Notes: generated by a model from the sequence alone, not told the origin. A stretch of DNA of 64,000 nt from Fimbriimonadaceae bacterium (GCA_019454125.1 CP075365.1:2040218-2104217); one strand, 5' to 3'; positions 26,982 to 37,899 are shown, counted from the first letter of the stretch. Numbers and translations: made by a program.

Positions 26982-27671
26982 TTACTTCTTGCGGCGGCGG
27001 GCAACGAAGGCCGCGACGCCAGCGCCGAGAGCGACCATGGTGGTCGGCTCCGGAACCGCGTTGGCGCGGACGAGCCAGGCGCCCGGCAGACCGATTTCGT
27101 CCATGCGGAAGCTACCGATGCCGCCGCCGACGTTGTTCGGGTCGAAGCCGTTAGCCGTGCCGCTGCCACCGACCCAGCTGCGAAGGCCGTTGCCGTTCGG
27201 GCCGCTCTGGTCGAGCGAGCCGGGGAAGCCGCCGGCGCTGTGGTTGATCGCCACGCCGACATAGAAGCGGTTGTTGAAAGCGCCAGCAACGCTCACGCCG
27301 CCGGTGGCGACGCTCTGGAAGCGGTCAGTGTCGATCGAACCAGCAGCAACCGTGCCGACGCCCTGGCCGACGAGGGTGATCTGGCCGGTCGCCCAGCGAG
27401 TGCCGCCCGAGTTCTGCGTCCAGACGAACCAGCGGAACGACTGACCGGCGGTGACTCCCGAGGAGCCCGGGAAGCTCGGCGAACCCCAGGTCATATCGAC
27501 CGTGGTGATCACGTTGTTGCCACCCGAAATGTCGAACTGGTTGGCCCAGGCGAGGTTGCCACCGGCGGTGAGGCCGATGCTGTTCTCGGAAGTGCCGTCG
27601 TCAATCGTGTAGGTCTGAGCGTTAGCGGCCACGGCGACCATGGCGAGAGCGATAAGGGTTACCTTTTTCAT
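26982..27671 (-). CDS. PEP-CTERM sorting-domain protein
   Basis: 229 residues from ATG 27671, preceded by an AGGAG-type site. It has a signal peptide (KKVTLIALAMVAVAANA) and a secreted body of beta-rich, Gly/Ser/Asn-rich sequence (DISGGNNVITTVDMTWGSP). It ends in a classic PEP-CTERM tail: VPEPTTMVALGAGVAAFVAR then RRKK. By family the tail is recognised by an exosortase-type enzyme, and such proteins go to the surface or exopolysaccharide matrix. No exosortase is in the window. A good sigma-70 promoter lies upstream. Confidence 0.88.
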   Translation of the reverse strand: MKKVTLIALAMVAVAANAQTYTIDDGTSENSIGLTAGGNLAWANQFDISGGNNVITTVDMTWGSPSFPGSSGVTAGQSFRWFVWTQNSGGTRWATGQITLVGQGVGTVAAGSIDTDRFQSVATGGVSVAGAFNNRFYVGVAINHSAGGFPGSLDQSGPNGNGLRSWVGGSGTANGFDPNNVGGGIGSFRMDEIGLPGAWLVRANAVPEPTTMVALGAGVAAFVARRRKK

Positions 27672-27735
27672 GGGAAAGTCTTCTCCTGCAAGAACTGTCG
27701 AGCCTCTGATTACCAGAAGATTCGACATCACGGGG

Positions 27736-27764
27736 ATTGTGACGCGCGAGACTCTGTATGTCAA
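27736..27764 (-). promoter_or_regulatory. sigma-70 type promoter of the PEP-CTERM gene
   Basis: On the minus strand a perfect -35 TTGACA (27764-27759), a 17-bp spacer, and -10 CACAAT (27741-27736). The resulting leader would be about 60 nt. Confidence 0.65.
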
Positions 27765-27818
27765 GAGTCTAGCGCCAGAATCAGACAACTCTAGCAGTAA
27801 TACTTGTCACGCCCAGGT

Positions 27819-28706
27819 TCAGACCCTGGGATTGGGCACGAAGTCGCCCCCACGGCACCGTTTCAAATAAGCCAGGGCATGCACCTGGCCCGTCATCTCC
27901 AAGTCCCCGCGGTAGACGGGGTCGTGCCATCCCTCGATGTCGATCGAGCCCCGCCATCCTGCTTGCCGCAGGATCGAGAAGACCTGCGTCCAGTCGGTGT
28001 CGCCAAAGCCCGGCGTCCGGTGCCAGACCGTGTACTCGCCGCACCGGGTGCCCTCACGACGGATCTTGTCCCAGTCCACGTTCGCGTCCTTCCCGTGGAC
28101 GTGGGCCACTTTCCCCACCCACGTTTTGAGCTGGGTCAAAGGGTCTACCAGGCTCACCATCTGGTGGCACGGCTCCCACTCCAGCCCGAGCGCCGGCGAC
28201 GGCACTGCGTCGAACATCATCTCCCAGGCCCGGGGCGCATGGGCGATGTTCCATTTCGGCCGCTCCCAGTCCCCGCCCATGTGGCAGTTCTCAAAACCGA
28301 TCCGCACCCCGCTGTCTTCTGCCAGGCGGGCGAGAGGGGCGAAGACCTCCTTGAACCGAGGGATGGATTGGTCGACCGGCCGGTCTTCCAGGGCGCCGGC
28401 AAAGCCGCACACGCAGTCCGTCCCGAACAGGGGCGCCGCCTTGATGACCGCCTCCCAGCCCGTGCGGCACTCCTCGTCCTGCAAGGGGTTGCCATAGAAG
28501 CCGAGCGCCGAGACCGCCGCCTTCCCTTCCAGAGCCCCGCGGACCTCGTGCGCCGTCCGCTCTAGGTCGATGCCGTCCAGCGACTTGCCCAGTGTGAGCT
28601 GGAAAGTCTCGAAGCCGTGGGGCAGCACCTGACGTATATAGTCCGCGGCCCCCCGCATGGGCACCAGGGTCCCGATGCGGATGTCTTGGTGGTCGGCTCG
28701 GCTCAT
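27819..28706 (-). CDS. sugar phosphate isomerase/epimerase (xylose isomerase-like TIM barrel)
   Basis: 295 residues from ATG 28706. The TIM-barrel pattern is clear: IRIGTLVPMRGAADYIRQVL at the start, GVRIGFENCHMGG with metal-ligand Glu, LGLEWEPCHQMV, VAHVHGKDANVDW and GSIDIEGWHDPVY. These Glu/His/Asp positions fit the divalent-metal site of the AP-endonuclease-2/xylose isomerase superfamily. Substrate unknown. No sugar operon surrounds it. Confidence 0.85.
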   Translation of the reverse strand: MSRADHQDIRIGTLVPMRGAADYIRQVLPHGFETFQLTLGKSLDGIDLERTAHEVRGALEGKAAVSALGFYGNPLQDEECRTGWEAVIKAAPLFGTDCVCGFAGALEDRPVDQSIPRFKEVFAPLARLAEDSGVRIGFENCHMGGDWERPKWNIAHAPRAWEMMFDAVPSPALGLEWEPCHQMVSLVDPLTQLKTWVGKVAHVHGKDANVDWDKIRREGTRCGEYTVWHRTPGFGDTDWTQVFSILRQAGWRGSIDIEGWHDPVYRGDLEMTGQVHALAYLKRCRGGDFVPNPRV

Positions 28707-28824
28707 GTGACCGTTTAGGCTACCTGCGGGGCACGGCCACCAAGTGCCTGCGGAGGTCCCTCGCACGCAACCGTCGAGACCGCCGGCCGTTTCAAGAAGG
28801 GATGCAGTGGCCCCTAGGACCGCG

Positions 28825-29391
28825 ATGATGATGTGGACGGTCGGCTGTCAACCGGCGGCGGCGCCCACTCCACGCCCAATGGCCGGGGCTTCCACCGACC
28901 CCGTCTACCTGGGGGCGGTCGCCCAGCTCGAAGACGCTGCCGTCTACGACGCCAGCTACCAGCCCATCCGGTATCCGGGCGGCGACGTTCCGAAAGACCG
29001 CGGGGCCTGCGCCGACGTCGTCGTCCGCGCCCTTCGCCATGCCGGGCTCGACCTGCAGAAAGCCATCCACGAGGACGCGGCCCGGCACCGCTATCCCCGC
29101 ATCGGCACCCGGCGCGACCGGAACATCGACCATCGGCGGGTAGCCAACCAAGTCGTCTACTTAAAACGTCACGGGAAGGCGCTTGCAAACGACCGCGACT
29201 GGCGGGCGGGCGACATCGTCGCCTGGGTCCTGCCTAACGGGCGCGACCATATCGGGATCGTGAGCGAGCACAAAGGACGGTCGGGAAACCTCGCCGTCAT
29301 CCACAACATCGGCCGCGTGAGCGAGGACGACGTCCTCTACGCGTGGCAGGTCGTCGGGCACTACCGGGCAAGCTTGCGGACGGACCGGTAA
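28825..29391 (+). CDS. DUF1287 (YiiX/NlpC-P60-like) protein, probable lipoprotein or exported
   Basis: About 188 residues from ATG 28825 (three consecutive Met codons). It begins MMMWTVGCQPAAA, a very short leader before Cys, so lipidation is uncertain. The DUF1287 core reads YPGGDVPKDRGACADVVVRA (candidate nucleophile Cys), HEDAARHRYPRIG, DWRAGDIVAW and GRDHIGIVSEHKG (candidate catalytic His). The family is a cysteine-peptidase/amidase-like fold of unknown substrate. It ends 10 bp before the MFS gene. The true start could differ. Confidence 0.82.
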   Translation: MMMWTVGCQPAAAPTPRPMAGASTDPVYLGAVAQLEDAAVYDASYQPIRYPGGDVPKDRGACADVVVRALRHAGLDLQKAIHEDAARHRYPRIGTRRDRNIDHRRVANQVVYLKRHGKALANDRDWRAGDIVAWVLPNGRDHIGIVSEHKGRSGNLAVIHNIGRVSEDDVLYAWQVVGHYRASLRTDR

Positions 29392-29394
29392 CAT
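29389..29394 (+). promoter_or_regulatory. candidate leaderless -10 element (TAACAT) overlapping the DUF1287 stop
   Basis: TAACAT ends 7 nt before the GTG start at 29402, and its TAA is the stop codon of the preceding gene. No ribosome-binding site intervenes. Confidence 0.35.
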
Positions 29395-29401
29395 TCCGAC
29401 C

Positions 29402-30682
29402 GTGCGATCCCCGGCCGTTCCGCCCGAAGAGCGAATGACCGGAGTCTATAAGGACACCTGGGGTTGGAACGTCGGGTTCGCCGCATACTGGTTCGCCACC
29501 AGCTACAAGTGGTTCATCCTTCTCACGTTCGTCCTCCCGGACCTCGTCGCAAAGATCGTCGGCGACGCTGACAAGAACTCCGCATGGGGCATGGTCTATG
29601 GGATAGGGGCTGTCTGGGCCGTCTTCGGCCCCGCCATCTTCGGCACCCTCAGCGACCGCATCAACACCCGCTTCGGCCACCGGCAGCCCTTCATCGCGGC
29701 GGGCGCGGGGCTCACCGTGCTGGCCGTCTGGGCGGTCGGCTCTTCCACCACGATCTTCGCCCTGACCTTGGCGTACCTGCTGCTTCAGGTGGCGGACGAC
29801 GTCGGCACGGGCCCCTATGGAGGAATGGTGCCGGAAGTCGTGCCAGAGCACCGGCGTGGCTTCGCCAGCGCCGTGATGACCTTGTTGCAGCGGCTCGCCG
29901 AGATCGCCACGGCCCTCGCCGCGATCGTCCTGCAAAGGCCGGACCTCATCCTGGTGGGGATCGCGGTGGTCAATGTCCTTTGCGCGGCCTGGACGATCCG
30001 CTCCATCTCCGGGTTGCGCCCGGCGGAGCGCCCGCCGGACAAGCCCCGGGCGCCCTGGCACCGAGCCTGGATCGACCCCTGGTTCGACCACGACTTCCGT
30101 TGGCTGTGGTTCACGCGCCTGCTCACCTCGGCCGCCGCGTTCCTGGTGACGAACTACATGCTCAACTATTTGAAGGACATGTTCCCTTCGTTCCGGCTCT
30201 TCGGCATCGACCTGGGGGATGCGGGAAGGGGCCTGCAGCTTCTGGGGCTGACCCTTTCGATCGGGGCGAGCGTGGGCGCGTTGATCGCCGTGCGCCTGGC
30301 GGACACGGTCGGCCGCAAGCGCCTGGTCTACATCTCCGGCTGGGTGATCTCCCTCATGACGGTGCCCTTCGCCTTGGCGCGGGACTATACGGCGATCTGG
30401 GCCATGGCGATTGTCCTAGGGGTCGGCAGCGGGGTGCGGGGCGCGGTCGACTGGGCGATGGCGGCGGACATCGTGCCGGACAAAGACGAGGCCGGGGGGC
30501 AAATGGGGCTCTGGTCGAGCAGCCAGACCGCCGTCCAAATCTTGGTGGGGGGCGCGGGCGCCGTGATCCAGCATTTGAACGAGCAGAACATGGGTGTCGG
30601 CTACGTTTCCGCCATCTGGCTGGCGGGTTTGCTGTTCCTTGTCGGGACGTTCCTAGTCCAGAAGGTTCGCGGCAGTTCGTGA
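29402..30682 (+). CDS. major facilitator superfamily transporter
   Basis: 426 residues from GTG 29402, with about 12 hydrophobic segments. GTLSDRINTRFGHRQPFIAA is the MFS loop 2-3 motif (G..SDR...R.GRR). A second copy of that kind, RLADTVGRKRLVY, lies in the C-terminal half. VPEVVPEHRRGFASAVMTL and AADIVPDKDEAGGQMGL resemble the GPH/sugar-cation and SUC transporter groups. The substrate cannot be told from sequence. It lies in line with the DUF1287 gene. Confidence 0.88.
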   Translation: MRSPAVPPEERMTGVYKDTWGWNVGFAAYWFATSYKWFILLTFVLPDLVAKIVGDADKNSAWGMVYGIGAVWAVFGPAIFGTLSDRINTRFGHRQPFIAAGAGLTVLAVWAVGSSTTIFALTLAYLLLQVADDVGTGPYGGMVPEVVPEHRRGFASAVMTLLQRLAEIATALAAIVLQRPDLILVGIAVVNVLCAAWTIRSISGLRPAERPPDKPRAPWHRAWIDPWFDHDFRWLWFTRLLTSAAAFLVTNYMLNYLKDMFPSFRLFGIDLGDAGRGLQLLGLTLSIGASVGALIAVRLADTVGRKRLVYISGWVISLMTVPFALARDYTAIWAMAIVLGVGSGVRGAVDWAMAADIVPDKDEAGGQMGLWSSSQTAVQILVGGAGAVIQHLNEQNMGVGYVSAIWLAGLLFLVGTFLVQKVRGSS

Positions 30683-30727
30683 CGGTCGGTGGGTAGGGCC
30701 ATCCAGGCCGGTATCCTCTCGCCTCTC

Positions 30728-32557
30728 ATGAGCTTCGTGCAGCGCACGCATTGGTGCGGCCAAGTCCGGTCGGAACACGTTGGCGAACGGATTGTCCTTA
30801 ACGGTTGGGCACACCGCGTCCGCAACCTGGGTGGCCTCGTCTTCGTCGACCTCCGAGACCGGACCGGCCTCATCCAGCTCATGCTCGACCCGGACGCGGT
30901 GGGCAAGCAGGACATCAAGCCCGAATCCTCGCTCAGCGTCTCGGGCACCGTCGAACTGCGCGACCCTGCCAATGTCAACGACAAACTCGCCACCGGCGAG
31001 GTCGAGGTCCGCGTCACCGGCTTCACGGTGCTGGGAGACTGTGGGGTGCTGCCTTTCCCTGTCAGCGACGAGGACCAGATGACCAAGGTCAACGAGGAGC
31101 TCCGCGTCAAGTACCGCTACCTGGACCTGCGCCGTCCCTCCATGCACCGGCGCCTGGCCATCCGCGCCGCCGCCGTCGGCAAGATGCGGCGGTTCCTGGA
31201 CGAGCGCGGGTTCATCGAGGTCGAGACCCCCATTTTCACAAAGTCCACGCCCGAGGGTGCCCGCGACTACCTCGTGCCCTACCGGCTGGAGGCGGGCAAG
31301 TTCTACGCCCTCCCCCAGAGCCCGCAGCAGTACAAGCAGCTGCTGATGGTGGCCGGCGTCGAGCGGTACTACCAGATCGCCAAATGCTTCCGCGACGAAG
31401 CCCAGCGCGCCGACCGCCAGCCGGAGTTCACCCAGCTCGACCTTGAAATGTCCTACGTCTCCCAGGAGGACGTCCTCCAGTTGATCGAGGGCATGACGCT
31501 CGACGTCGTGAACTCCGTCATCCAAGACTTCGCGCTTGATAAAGACCCGGTGGAGCCCTTCGTCCGGATGACCTACGACGATTCGCTCCGGCTCTATGGC
31601 AACGACAAGCCGGACCTGCGCTTCGGCCTAGAGATCTTCGACATCTCCGCCCTCGCCGGGGCGTGCGACTTTTCGGTGTTCAAGAACGCGGTGGCGGGCG
31701 GTGGCCACGTCCGAGGCGTCCGGTACCCGGGAGGGGCCAAGTGCAGCCGGAAGGACGTCACCGAGCTTGAAGAGTTCTGCAAAGGCTTTGGCGCAAAGGG
31801 CATGGCGTCCCTCTACATCGAGGGGGCGGAGTCGGAGAGTTCGGTCGCCTTGGGCGACGGGCGCTTCGTCCGCGGGGCGATGGCGAAGTTCCTGAGCGTG
31901 GACGAACTCATTCGGATCGTCGACGAAGGCAGCGCCGAAACCGGAGACCTGCTCTGCTTCATAGCGGACAGCTACGCGGTGAGCTGCGAAGTCCTGAGCC
32001 GCTTGCGGCTCCTGATCGGCGACCGTTGCGGGCTCCGCGACCCCCGCAAACTGAAGTTCGCCTTTATCCTCGACTTCCCGCTCGTCGAGTGGAACGAGGA
32101 CGAGCAGCGCTGGGACCCCACCCACCACCCGTTCACCTCGCCCAAGTTCGAGGACATGATCTACCTGGAGACGGACCCCGGCCGAATCCGCGCGGACTGT
32201 TACGACGTGGTCTGCAACGGCACCGAGTGGGCGTCCGGCTCGATCCGAATCCACCGTCCGGACGTGCAGGCGCGCATCTTCCGCCTCATCGGCGTCACGG
32301 AGGAGGAGCAGCAGGAGCGCTTCGGCCACATCCTGGAAGCGTTCAGCTTCGGCGCTCCGCCCCACGGCGGCATAGCCCCCGGCATCGACCGCCTGGTCAT
32401 GTTCCTTTGCGACGACGACAACATCCGCGATGTCATCGCCTTCCCGAAGCTAGGCGGCGGCTACGACCCCATGATGGAGGCCCCGTCCGACATCAGCAAC
32501 ACGCAGTGGGACGAGCTTGGCCTCGTGGTCAGGCCCGCGCAGAAGGCGCAGGCCTGA
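30728..32557 (+). CDS. aspS: aspartyl-tRNA synthetase, bacterial type
   Basis: 609 residues from ATG 30728. An anticodon-binding OB fold ([20 protein letters not shown]) is followed by the class II core: motif 2 in [20 protein letters not shown] with TQLDLEMSY, the bacterial GAD insertion in the middle, and motif 3 [11 protein letters not shown] near the end. FDLRDR-type and [11 protein letters not shown] motifs are present. His in GWAH is the residue often found in non-discriminating AspRS, which also charge tRNA-Asn; this is suggestive only. It starts 45 bp after the MFS gene. Confidence 0.96.
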   Translation: MSFVQRTHWCGQVRSEHVGERIVLNGWAHRVRNLGGLVFVDLRDRTGLIQLMLDPDAVGKQDIKPESSLSVSGTVELRDPANVNDKLATGEVEVRVTGFTVLGDCGVLPFPVSDEDQMTKVNEELRVKYRYLDLRRPSMHRRLAIRAAAVGKMRRFLDERGFIEVETPIFTKSTPEGARDYLVPYRLEAGKFYALPQSPQQYKQLLMVAGVERYYQIAKCFRDEAQRADRQPEFTQLDLEMSYVSQEDVLQLIEGMTLDVVNSVIQDFALDKDPVEPFVRMTYDDSLRLYGNDKPDLRFGLEIFDISALAGACDFSVFKNAVAGGGHVRGVRYPGGAKCSRKDVTELEEFCKGFGAKGMASLYIEGAESESSVALGDGRFVRGAMAKFLSVDELIRIVDEGSAETGDLLCFIADSYAVSCEVLSRLRLLIGDRCGLRDPRKLKFAFILDFPLVEWNEDEQRWDPTHHPFTSPKFEDMIYLETDPGRIRADCYDVVCNGTEWASGSIRIHRPDVQARIFRLIGVTEEEQQERFGHILEAFSFGAPPHGGIAPGIDRLVMFLCDDDNIRDVIAFPKLGGGYDPMMEAPSDISNTQWDELGLVVRPAQKAQA

Positions 32558-32569
32558 CCTTTCGCGGCG

Positions 32570-33388
32570 TCACTTCCTGGACCGACGGGAGAAGCTCGCG
32601 GCGGCGAGACCTGCGGCCAAGAGCAGCGACGGCTCCGGGACGATGCTGATTTCCTGGACGGTGAACCCGACGAAGGCCGTTTCGAACCCGGGCGTGACCG
32701 TCGTGTTCCACTGGAAGGCGCCCGTCCAGTTGCCGGGCGCGAACGGCGAGCCGGAGTCGTCCAGATCGGTGGCGCTTCCGTCCGTCAGCAGGTCCCGCAG
32801 GCTCGGATAGCCGCCCATCTGCTGGTGGTCTTGGTTTCGGAACGAAGCCTGGGCCGTGAATGTCGAACCGGTCGGGTCGGTGACCGAGAACGCGCTGGGA
32901 TCCATCGTCGCGGAATCGTCGTCCGCCGTCCCCGCCAGGTCGATGTCGTGGTAGCTGAAGAGACTGAGGCCGATCGAGACGGTCGAGAGGTTCTGGACCA
33001 GGAAGGCGGTGGTCAGTTGTGCCCGGCCTGGCCCCGTCTCAATGAGCTCGTACTGGACGAGGAACTTGAGGTGGGGTCCGCCGGGGACGCCGCCCGCGCT
33101 CTCGGTGAACTCGGCTTCGGCCGTGTTCCGGTCGGAGGTCAACCGCGCGAGGTTCGAGACGGCGTACTCGCGGGAGTCGTTGCCCGCCCGGAACCAGAGC
33201 CAGTTCTGGTGCGGGCTGGCGACCCCGCCCTGGAAGAACGTTCCTGTCCCAAAGTTCGCGCTCAGGCGGTCGCCGGACATGTCGTTCAGGCTGTAGGTTG
33301 CGTCGCCGTCGGTCAGGAGGATCGAGTTCTGGGCGTACCCCGGGGCAAAAATGCTCACAAGCGCGAGCAATGAGATGGTTCGCTTCAT
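32570..33388 (-). CDS. PEP-CTERM sorting-domain protein
   Basis: 272 residues, convergent with aspS (12 bp apart). A signal peptide (LLALVSIFAPGYA) is followed by a secreted beta-rich domain (LSLFSYHDIDLAGTADDDSA). The tail is IVPEPSLLLAAGLAAASFSR then RSRK, a PEP-CTERM signal. Sequences like NLSTVSIGLSLFSYHDIDLA recur in Planctomycete/Armatimonadota surface proteins of unknown role. Confidence 0.85.
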   Translation of the reverse strand: MKRTISLLALVSIFAPGYAQNSILLTDGDATYSLNDMSGDRLSANFGTGTFFQGGVASPHQNWLWFRAGNDSREYAVSNLARLTSDRNTAEAEFTESAGGVPGGPHLKFLVQYELIETGPGRAQLTTAFLVQNLSTVSIGLSLFSYHDIDLAGTADDDSATMDPSAFSVTDPTGSTFTAQASFRNQDHQQMGGYPSLRDLLTDGSATDLDDSGSPFAPGNWTGAFQWNTTVTPGFETAFVGFTVQEISIVPEPSLLLAAGLAAASFSRRSRK

Positions 33389-33559
33389 GGCGGGACTCGC
33401 AGCCGGCCATCGTTGCGCCGGCTCGTCTCACCATTGGCCTTGTCCCCAGAAATTGTGACAGGGCTTTGGCGGCCAAACCGTTGTCCTGCGCGCACGTTCG
33501 GGGCCGCCGAACTTCGCCCGGTTCGGCCCGGCAAACTTTCCGCGCACCCTGACAAAATT

Positions 33560-33582
33560 CCTGCATCCCTACAAGATGCAGG
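33560..33582. repeat. perfect inverted repeat in the nrdR upstream region
   Basis: CCTGCATC (33560-33567) and GATGCAGG (33575-33582) with a 7-nt loop, in the 257-bp divergent region between the PEP-CTERM gene and nrdR. It has no T-run. An operator or attenuator is possible. Confidence 0.4.
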
Positions 33583-33645
33583 CCCGTCTCTACCCTCGCG
33601 ACCCAACATCTTGAGTTCCGCGCGAACCTGGACGTACTAAAGACT

Positions 33646-34137
33646 ATGAAGTGCCCCTACTGCGGCGATCCCGACCAAAGAGTGCTCGACTCCCGCCCCG
33701 CGCGGGACGGAGAGGCCATTCGGAGGAGGCGGGAGTGCACCCGGTGTGGCCGGCGCTTTACCACGTTCGAGGCGCCTGAACTGGCCCGTCCCTACGTTCT
33801 GAAACGGAGCGGGGAGCGCGAAGAATTCGACCGGGAGAAGCTGCTGCGCAGCATGGTGCTGGCCTGCGGCAAACGCCCGGTCGGGATCGAGCGCCTGCAA
33901 GGCGCGGCCGACAAGATCGAGCGCGACCTTTCGCACCGGTTCACCGGCGAGGTGCCGAGCCGAGTGATCGGGGAACGCGTCCTGCACGAACTCTCGCAGT
34001 TGGACGACGTCGCATTTGTCCGGTATGCAAGCGTCTACCGGGAGTTTGACAGCCTCGAGGAGTTCTCGGCTCTTATCGAGGACGTCAAAAGGGCCGAAGG
34101 GCCGAATCCATCGGCTCTCGCCATCATGCCAAATTAG
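33646..34137 (+). CDS. nrdR: transcriptional repressor NrdR
   Basis: 163 residues. The N-terminal zinc ribbon MKCPYCGDPDQRVLDSRPAR with CTRCGRRFTTFE is followed by an ATP-cone (residues about 48-140: PYVLKRSGEREEFDREKLLR, VIGERVLHELSQLDDVAFVR). NrdR senses ATP/dATP and represses ribonucleotide reductase genes; here it sits directly upstream of one, which supports autoregulation of dNTP supply. Confidence 0.96.
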   Translation: MKCPYCGDPDQRVLDSRPARDGEAIRRRRECTRCGRRFTTFEAPELARPYVLKRSGEREEFDREKLLRSMVLACGKRPVGIERLQGAADKIERDLSHRFTGEVPSRVIGERVLHELSQLDDVAFVRYASVYREFDSLEEFSALIEDVKRAEGPNPSALAIMPN

Positions 34138-34179
34138 TAGACACACGGTAACATATATCACGGAGGATCACGACCAGCC

Positions 34180-37100
34180 ATGAAAATTATTCGGTACTTC
34201 ACCCGCGAAGGGCGCGACCGCTACGACGGCATCGCATTTGAGCCACGGACCAGCGAGATTCGGAACCCCGACGGCTCGGTCGTCTTCCGCATGGAGGGCG
34301 TCATGGTGCCCGCCCACTGGTCGCAGGTGGCGACGGACATCCTCGCGCAGAAGTATTTCCGCAAGGCTGGCGTCCCTGGCACGGACCACGAGACGGACTC
34401 CCGTCAGGTCTTCCACCGGCTCGCCGGCTGCTGGCGCAGTTGGGGCGAGCGGCACGGCTATTTCGATACGATCCAGGACGCGGACGCCTTCTACGACGAG
34501 CTCTGCCACATGCTCGCACGGCAGGTCGCGGCCCCGAACAGCCCGCAGTGGTTCAACACCGGCCTCCACTTCGCCTATGGCATCGAAGGCACCTCTCAGG
34601 GCCATAGTTATGTCGATCCTAAAACCGGCAAACTTGAACAGAGCCGCAACGCCTATGAGCGGCCGCAACCGCACGCCTGTTTCATTCTCGGGGTGAGCGA
34701 CGATCTCGTCAACTCGGGCGGCATCATGGACCTATGGACGCGCGAGGCGCGGATCTTCAAGTACGGCTCCGGCGTCGGGACGAACTTCTCGCGCATCCGC
34801 GCGGAGAACGAGCGCCTCTCGGGCGGCGGCAAGTCGAGCGGGCTCATGAGCTTCCTGAAGGTCGGCGACCGCTCTGCCGGGGCGATCAAGAGCGGGGGCA
34901 CCACGAGGCGCGCGGCCAAGATGGTGTGCCTCGACGTCGACCACCCCGACATCCGCCAGTTCGTCAAGTGGAAAGTGGTCGAGGAGCAGAAGGTCGCGGC
35001 CTTGGTCACGGGATCCGCGCTGAACAAACAGCACTTGAACCAGGTGGTCGCCGCCTGCGAGGAAGGCGAGAGCGAGGCCCGCTTCGATCCCCGGCAGAAC
35101 AAGGCCCTGCGACGAGCCGTCGCCCGCGCAAAAGCGGCAGGCGTCAGCCTGAACTACATCCAGAGAGCGATCCAACTGGCGCAACTCGGGTGGACCAGCA
35201 TCGACTTCCCCGTCTTTGACACCGGCTATGAGAGCGAGGCCTATGTCACGGTTTCTGGCCAAAATTCTAACAATTCCGTGCGCGTCTCGAACGAGTTTCT
35301 CCGTTCCGTGCAAGAGGGCGGGCCCTGGGAGCTGAAAGCCAGGACGACGGGCGACGTGCTCGAGACCATCGACGCGGACGACCTCTGGAAAGAGATCTGC
35401 TATTCGGCATGGGCGTGCGCCGACCCCGGCCTCCAATACGACACCACGATCAACGATTGGCACACCTGCCCCGAAAGCGGTCCAATCCGAGCGAGCAACC
35501 CGTGCAGCGAGTACATGTTCCTCGATGACACGGCGTGCAACCTCGCCTCGATCAACCTTTGCGCGCTCTTCAACCCAGAGACCGGCGAGTTCGACATCGA
35601 GGGCTATCGCCATTCGATCCGGCTCTGGACGATCGTCCTGGAGATCAGCGTCTTGATGGCGCAGTTCCCGTCGCCGGAGATCGCCGAACTGAGCTACGAG
35701 TTCCGTACGCTCGGGCTTGGCTACGCGAACCTCGGCGCGCTCCTGATGCAGATGGCGGTGCCCTATGACAGTGACCGCGCGTGCGCGATCGCGGGGGCGC
35801 TCACCTCGATCCTAGGGGGCGAGAGCTATGCGACGAGCGCCGAGATGGCCCGCCAGCTCGGCCCCTTCCCGGGGTATGAAAAGAACAAGGCTTCGATGCT
35901 CAAAGTTATACGCAACCACCGAAGGGCGGCGTATGACGCCGCTCCCGAGGAGTACGAGGGGCTGGGCATCACCCCGGTCGGGCTGAGCGCGGCGAACTGC
36001 CCGGACGACCTACTCCAGGCCGCCCGCCAAGCCTGGGACGACGCCCTGGAATCGGGCGAGATCCATGGCTACCGCAACGCGCAGGTCACGGTCTTGGCGC
36101 CCACCGGAACGATCGGGCTCGTGATGGACTGCGACACCACCGGCATCGAGCCGGACTTCGCCCTGGTGAAGTTCAAGAAGCTGGCGGGCGGCGGTTACTT
36201 TAAGATCGTGAACCAGTCGGTCCCGGTCGCCCTTCGCCAACTCGGCTACTCGCAAGAGCAGATCGAGGACATCGTTAACTACACGGTTGGGCACCAAACC
36301 CTGGACGGATCGCCCGCGATCACGCATGCCGAGCTCCGCTCGCGCGGCTTCACCGACGAGGTGTTGGCGAGGCTCGAGGATGGCCTGAAAGGCGCGTTCG
36401 AGCTGAAGTTCGCGTTCAACAAGTGGTCCCTCGGCGAGGACTTCTGCCGGGAGACGCTCGGCTTCAGCGACGACCAACTGAACGATTGGGCTTTCGACAT
36501 GCTCGCGGCCCTCGGTTTCAGCAGGCAGGAGGTGGAGGCCGCGAACGACTACGTCTGCGGAACGATGACCATCGAAGGGGCGCCACACCTGCGCGAGGAG
36601 CACCTGCCCGTCTTCGATTGCGCGAACAAGTGTGGGAAGAAGGGCCGGCGCTACATCTCCGCCGCCGGGCACATCCGCATGATGGCCGCCGCCCAGCCGT
36701 TCCTGAGCGGCGCGATCAGCAAGACGATCAACCTCCCGGCCGACGCCACCATCGACGACGTCAGCGACTCCTATTTGCTCTCGTGGAAGCTCGGCCTGAA
36801 GGCCAACGCGCTCTACCGCGACGGCAGCAAGCTGAGCCAGCCGCTCAACGCTGGTTCGGACGACGCTGCCGCCGCGATCCTGGAAGCGGCTTTGGAGACC
36901 GACGACACTGCCCTCGAAGCGAACGAGGACCTCGCCGCCGCGCTCCGAAGCCACGACCTGCAAATCTCTGCCCACGAGGCCGTCCAGCAGATCGCCACGC
37001 GCCTGGTTTACCGCTATATCGCGCGGCGGCGGGTGCTGCCAGCGCGGCGGCGCGGCTATACACAGAAGGCGCGGGTCGCGGGCCACAAGGTCTATATCCG

Positions 37101-37821
37101 AACCGGCGAATACGAAGACGGGGCGCTGGGCGAGATCTTCATCGACATGCACCGCGAAGGCGCCGCCTTCCGGTCGCTTATGAACTGCTTCGCGATCGCG
37201 GTCTCCCTCGGCCTTCAATACGGCGTGCCGCTCGAGGAGTTTGTGGAGGCGTTCGTCTTTACGCGCTTCGAGCCGAACGGTCCCGTCCAGGGCCACGACA
37301 ACATCAAGATGTCGACATCGGTGATCGACTACATCTTCCGCGAACTCGCCATGACCTACCTCGGCCGGAACGACTTAGTCCAAGTTTCGCCCGACGATGT
37401 TCGACACGACTCCATTGGTTCCCCTTTGCAACCAGGGCTGGACTTTGAGGAGGAAGAGGACGGGCCTGAGATCGTCGGCACCCCACCCGGCGTCGCGCGC
37501 GGAAAGCACATGGGCGTGCAAGAGCACGACGACGACCTGGAGGACGATGACGAGGAAGAGCCGCTACCCGTCAACAGCAACGGCGCCCGCGCCGCCGTGC
37601 TCACGTTCAACGAGGACCGTCGCTCCTCGGTCCGGGTGGCGAGGCCGAGATCCGAGACTCGAGCGACCTCGCCGGCCATGTCGGTGGAAGAGCGGGTCCG
37701 CCAGGCGAGGCTGAAGGGGTACGAAGGCGACGCCTGCAAAGAGTGCGGCGCATTCACGCTCGTCCGCAACGGCGTGTGCCTGAAGTGCGACTCCTGCGGC
37801 TCCACGAGCGGCTGTAGCTAA
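34180..37821 (+). CDS. nrdJ: adenosylcobalamin-dependent (class II) ribonucleotide reductase
   Basis: 1,213 residues. The catalytic barrel has [10 protein letters not shown], the N-terminal redox Cys in [11 protein letters not shown], and the active-site [11 protein letters not shown] (near residue 440, N-x-C-x-E). There is an internal region with an insertion after [19 protein letters not shown]. The C-terminus carries a CxxC swinging arm plus zinc-ribbon: [22 protein letters not shown]. No small R2 subunit is needed for this class and none is present. It follows nrdR by 42 bp, with GGAGGA 12 nt before the ATG. It reduces ribonucleotides using vitamin B12 independently of oxygen. Confidence 0.96.
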   Translation: MKIIRYFTREGRDRYDGIAFEPRTSEIRNPDGSVVFRMEGVMVPAHWSQVATDILAQKYFRKAGVPGTDHETDSRQVFHRLAGCWRSWGERHGYFDTIQDADAFYDELCHMLARQVAAPNSPQWFNTGLHFAYGIEGTSQGHSYVDPKTGKLEQSRNAYERPQPHACFILGVSDDLVNSGGIMDLWTREARIFKYGSGVGTNFSRIRAENERLSGGGKSSGLMSFLKVGDRSAGAIKSGGTTRRAAKMVCLDVDHPDIRQFVKWKVVEEQKVAALVTGSALNKQHLNQVVAACEEGESEARFDPRQNKALRRAVARAKAAGVSLNYIQRAIQLAQLGWTSIDFPVFDTGYESEAYVTVSGQNSNNSVRVSNEFLRSVQEGGPWELKARTTGDVLETIDADDLWKEICYSAWACADPGLQYDTTINDWHTCPESGPIRASNPCSEYMFLDDTACNLASINLCALFNPETGEFDIEGYRHSIRLWTIVLEISVLMAQFPSPEIAELSYEFRTLGLGYANLGALLMQMAVPYDSDRACAIAGALTSILGGESYATSAEMARQLGPFPGYEKNKASMLKVIRNHRRAAYDAAPEEYEGLGITPVGLSAANCPDDLLQAARQAWDDALESGEIHGYRNAQVTVLAPTGTIGLVMDCDTTGIEPDFALVKFKKLAGGGYFKIVNQSVPVALRQLGYSQEQIEDIVNYTVGHQTLDGSPAITHAELRSRGFTDEVLARLEDGLKGAFELKFAFNKWSLGEDFCRETLGFSDDQLNDWAFDMLAALGFSRQEVEAANDYVCGTMTIEGAPHLREEHLPVFDCANKCGKKGRRYISAAGHIRMMAAAQPFLSGAISKTINLPADATIDDVSDSYLLSWKLGLKANALYRDGSKLSQPLNAGSDDAAAAILEAALETDDTALEANEDLAAALRSHDLQISAHEAVQQIATRLVYRYIARRRVLPARRRGYTQKARVAGHKVYIRTGEYEDGALGEIFIDMHREGAAFRSLMNCFAIAVSLGLQYGVPLEEFVEAFVFTRFEPNGPVQGHDNIKMSTSVIDYIFRELAMTYLGRNDLVQVSPDDVRHDSIGSPLQPGLDFEEEEDGPEIVGTPPGVARGKHMGVQEHDDDLEDDDEEEPLPVNSNGARAAVLTFNEDRRSSVRVARPRSETRATSPAMSVEERVRQARLKGYEGDACKECGAFTLVRNGVCLKCDSCGSTSGCS

Positions 37822-37841
37822 GGGCGCGGCCGGGAAAGAGG

Positions 37842-37871
37842 ACGCCCCACCGCGATACCGCAGTGGGGCGT
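37842..37871. terminator. hairpin between nrdJ and the convergent PEP-CTERM gene
   Basis: ACGCCCCAC (37842-37850) and GTGGGGCGT (37863-37871), perfect 9 bp with a 12-nt loop. The tails are only weakly T-rich on either strand, so bidirectional termination is probable but not certain. Confidence 0.6.
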
Positions 37872-37899
37872 GGAGGATCTATGCGAGGGCGAGAGCGGC

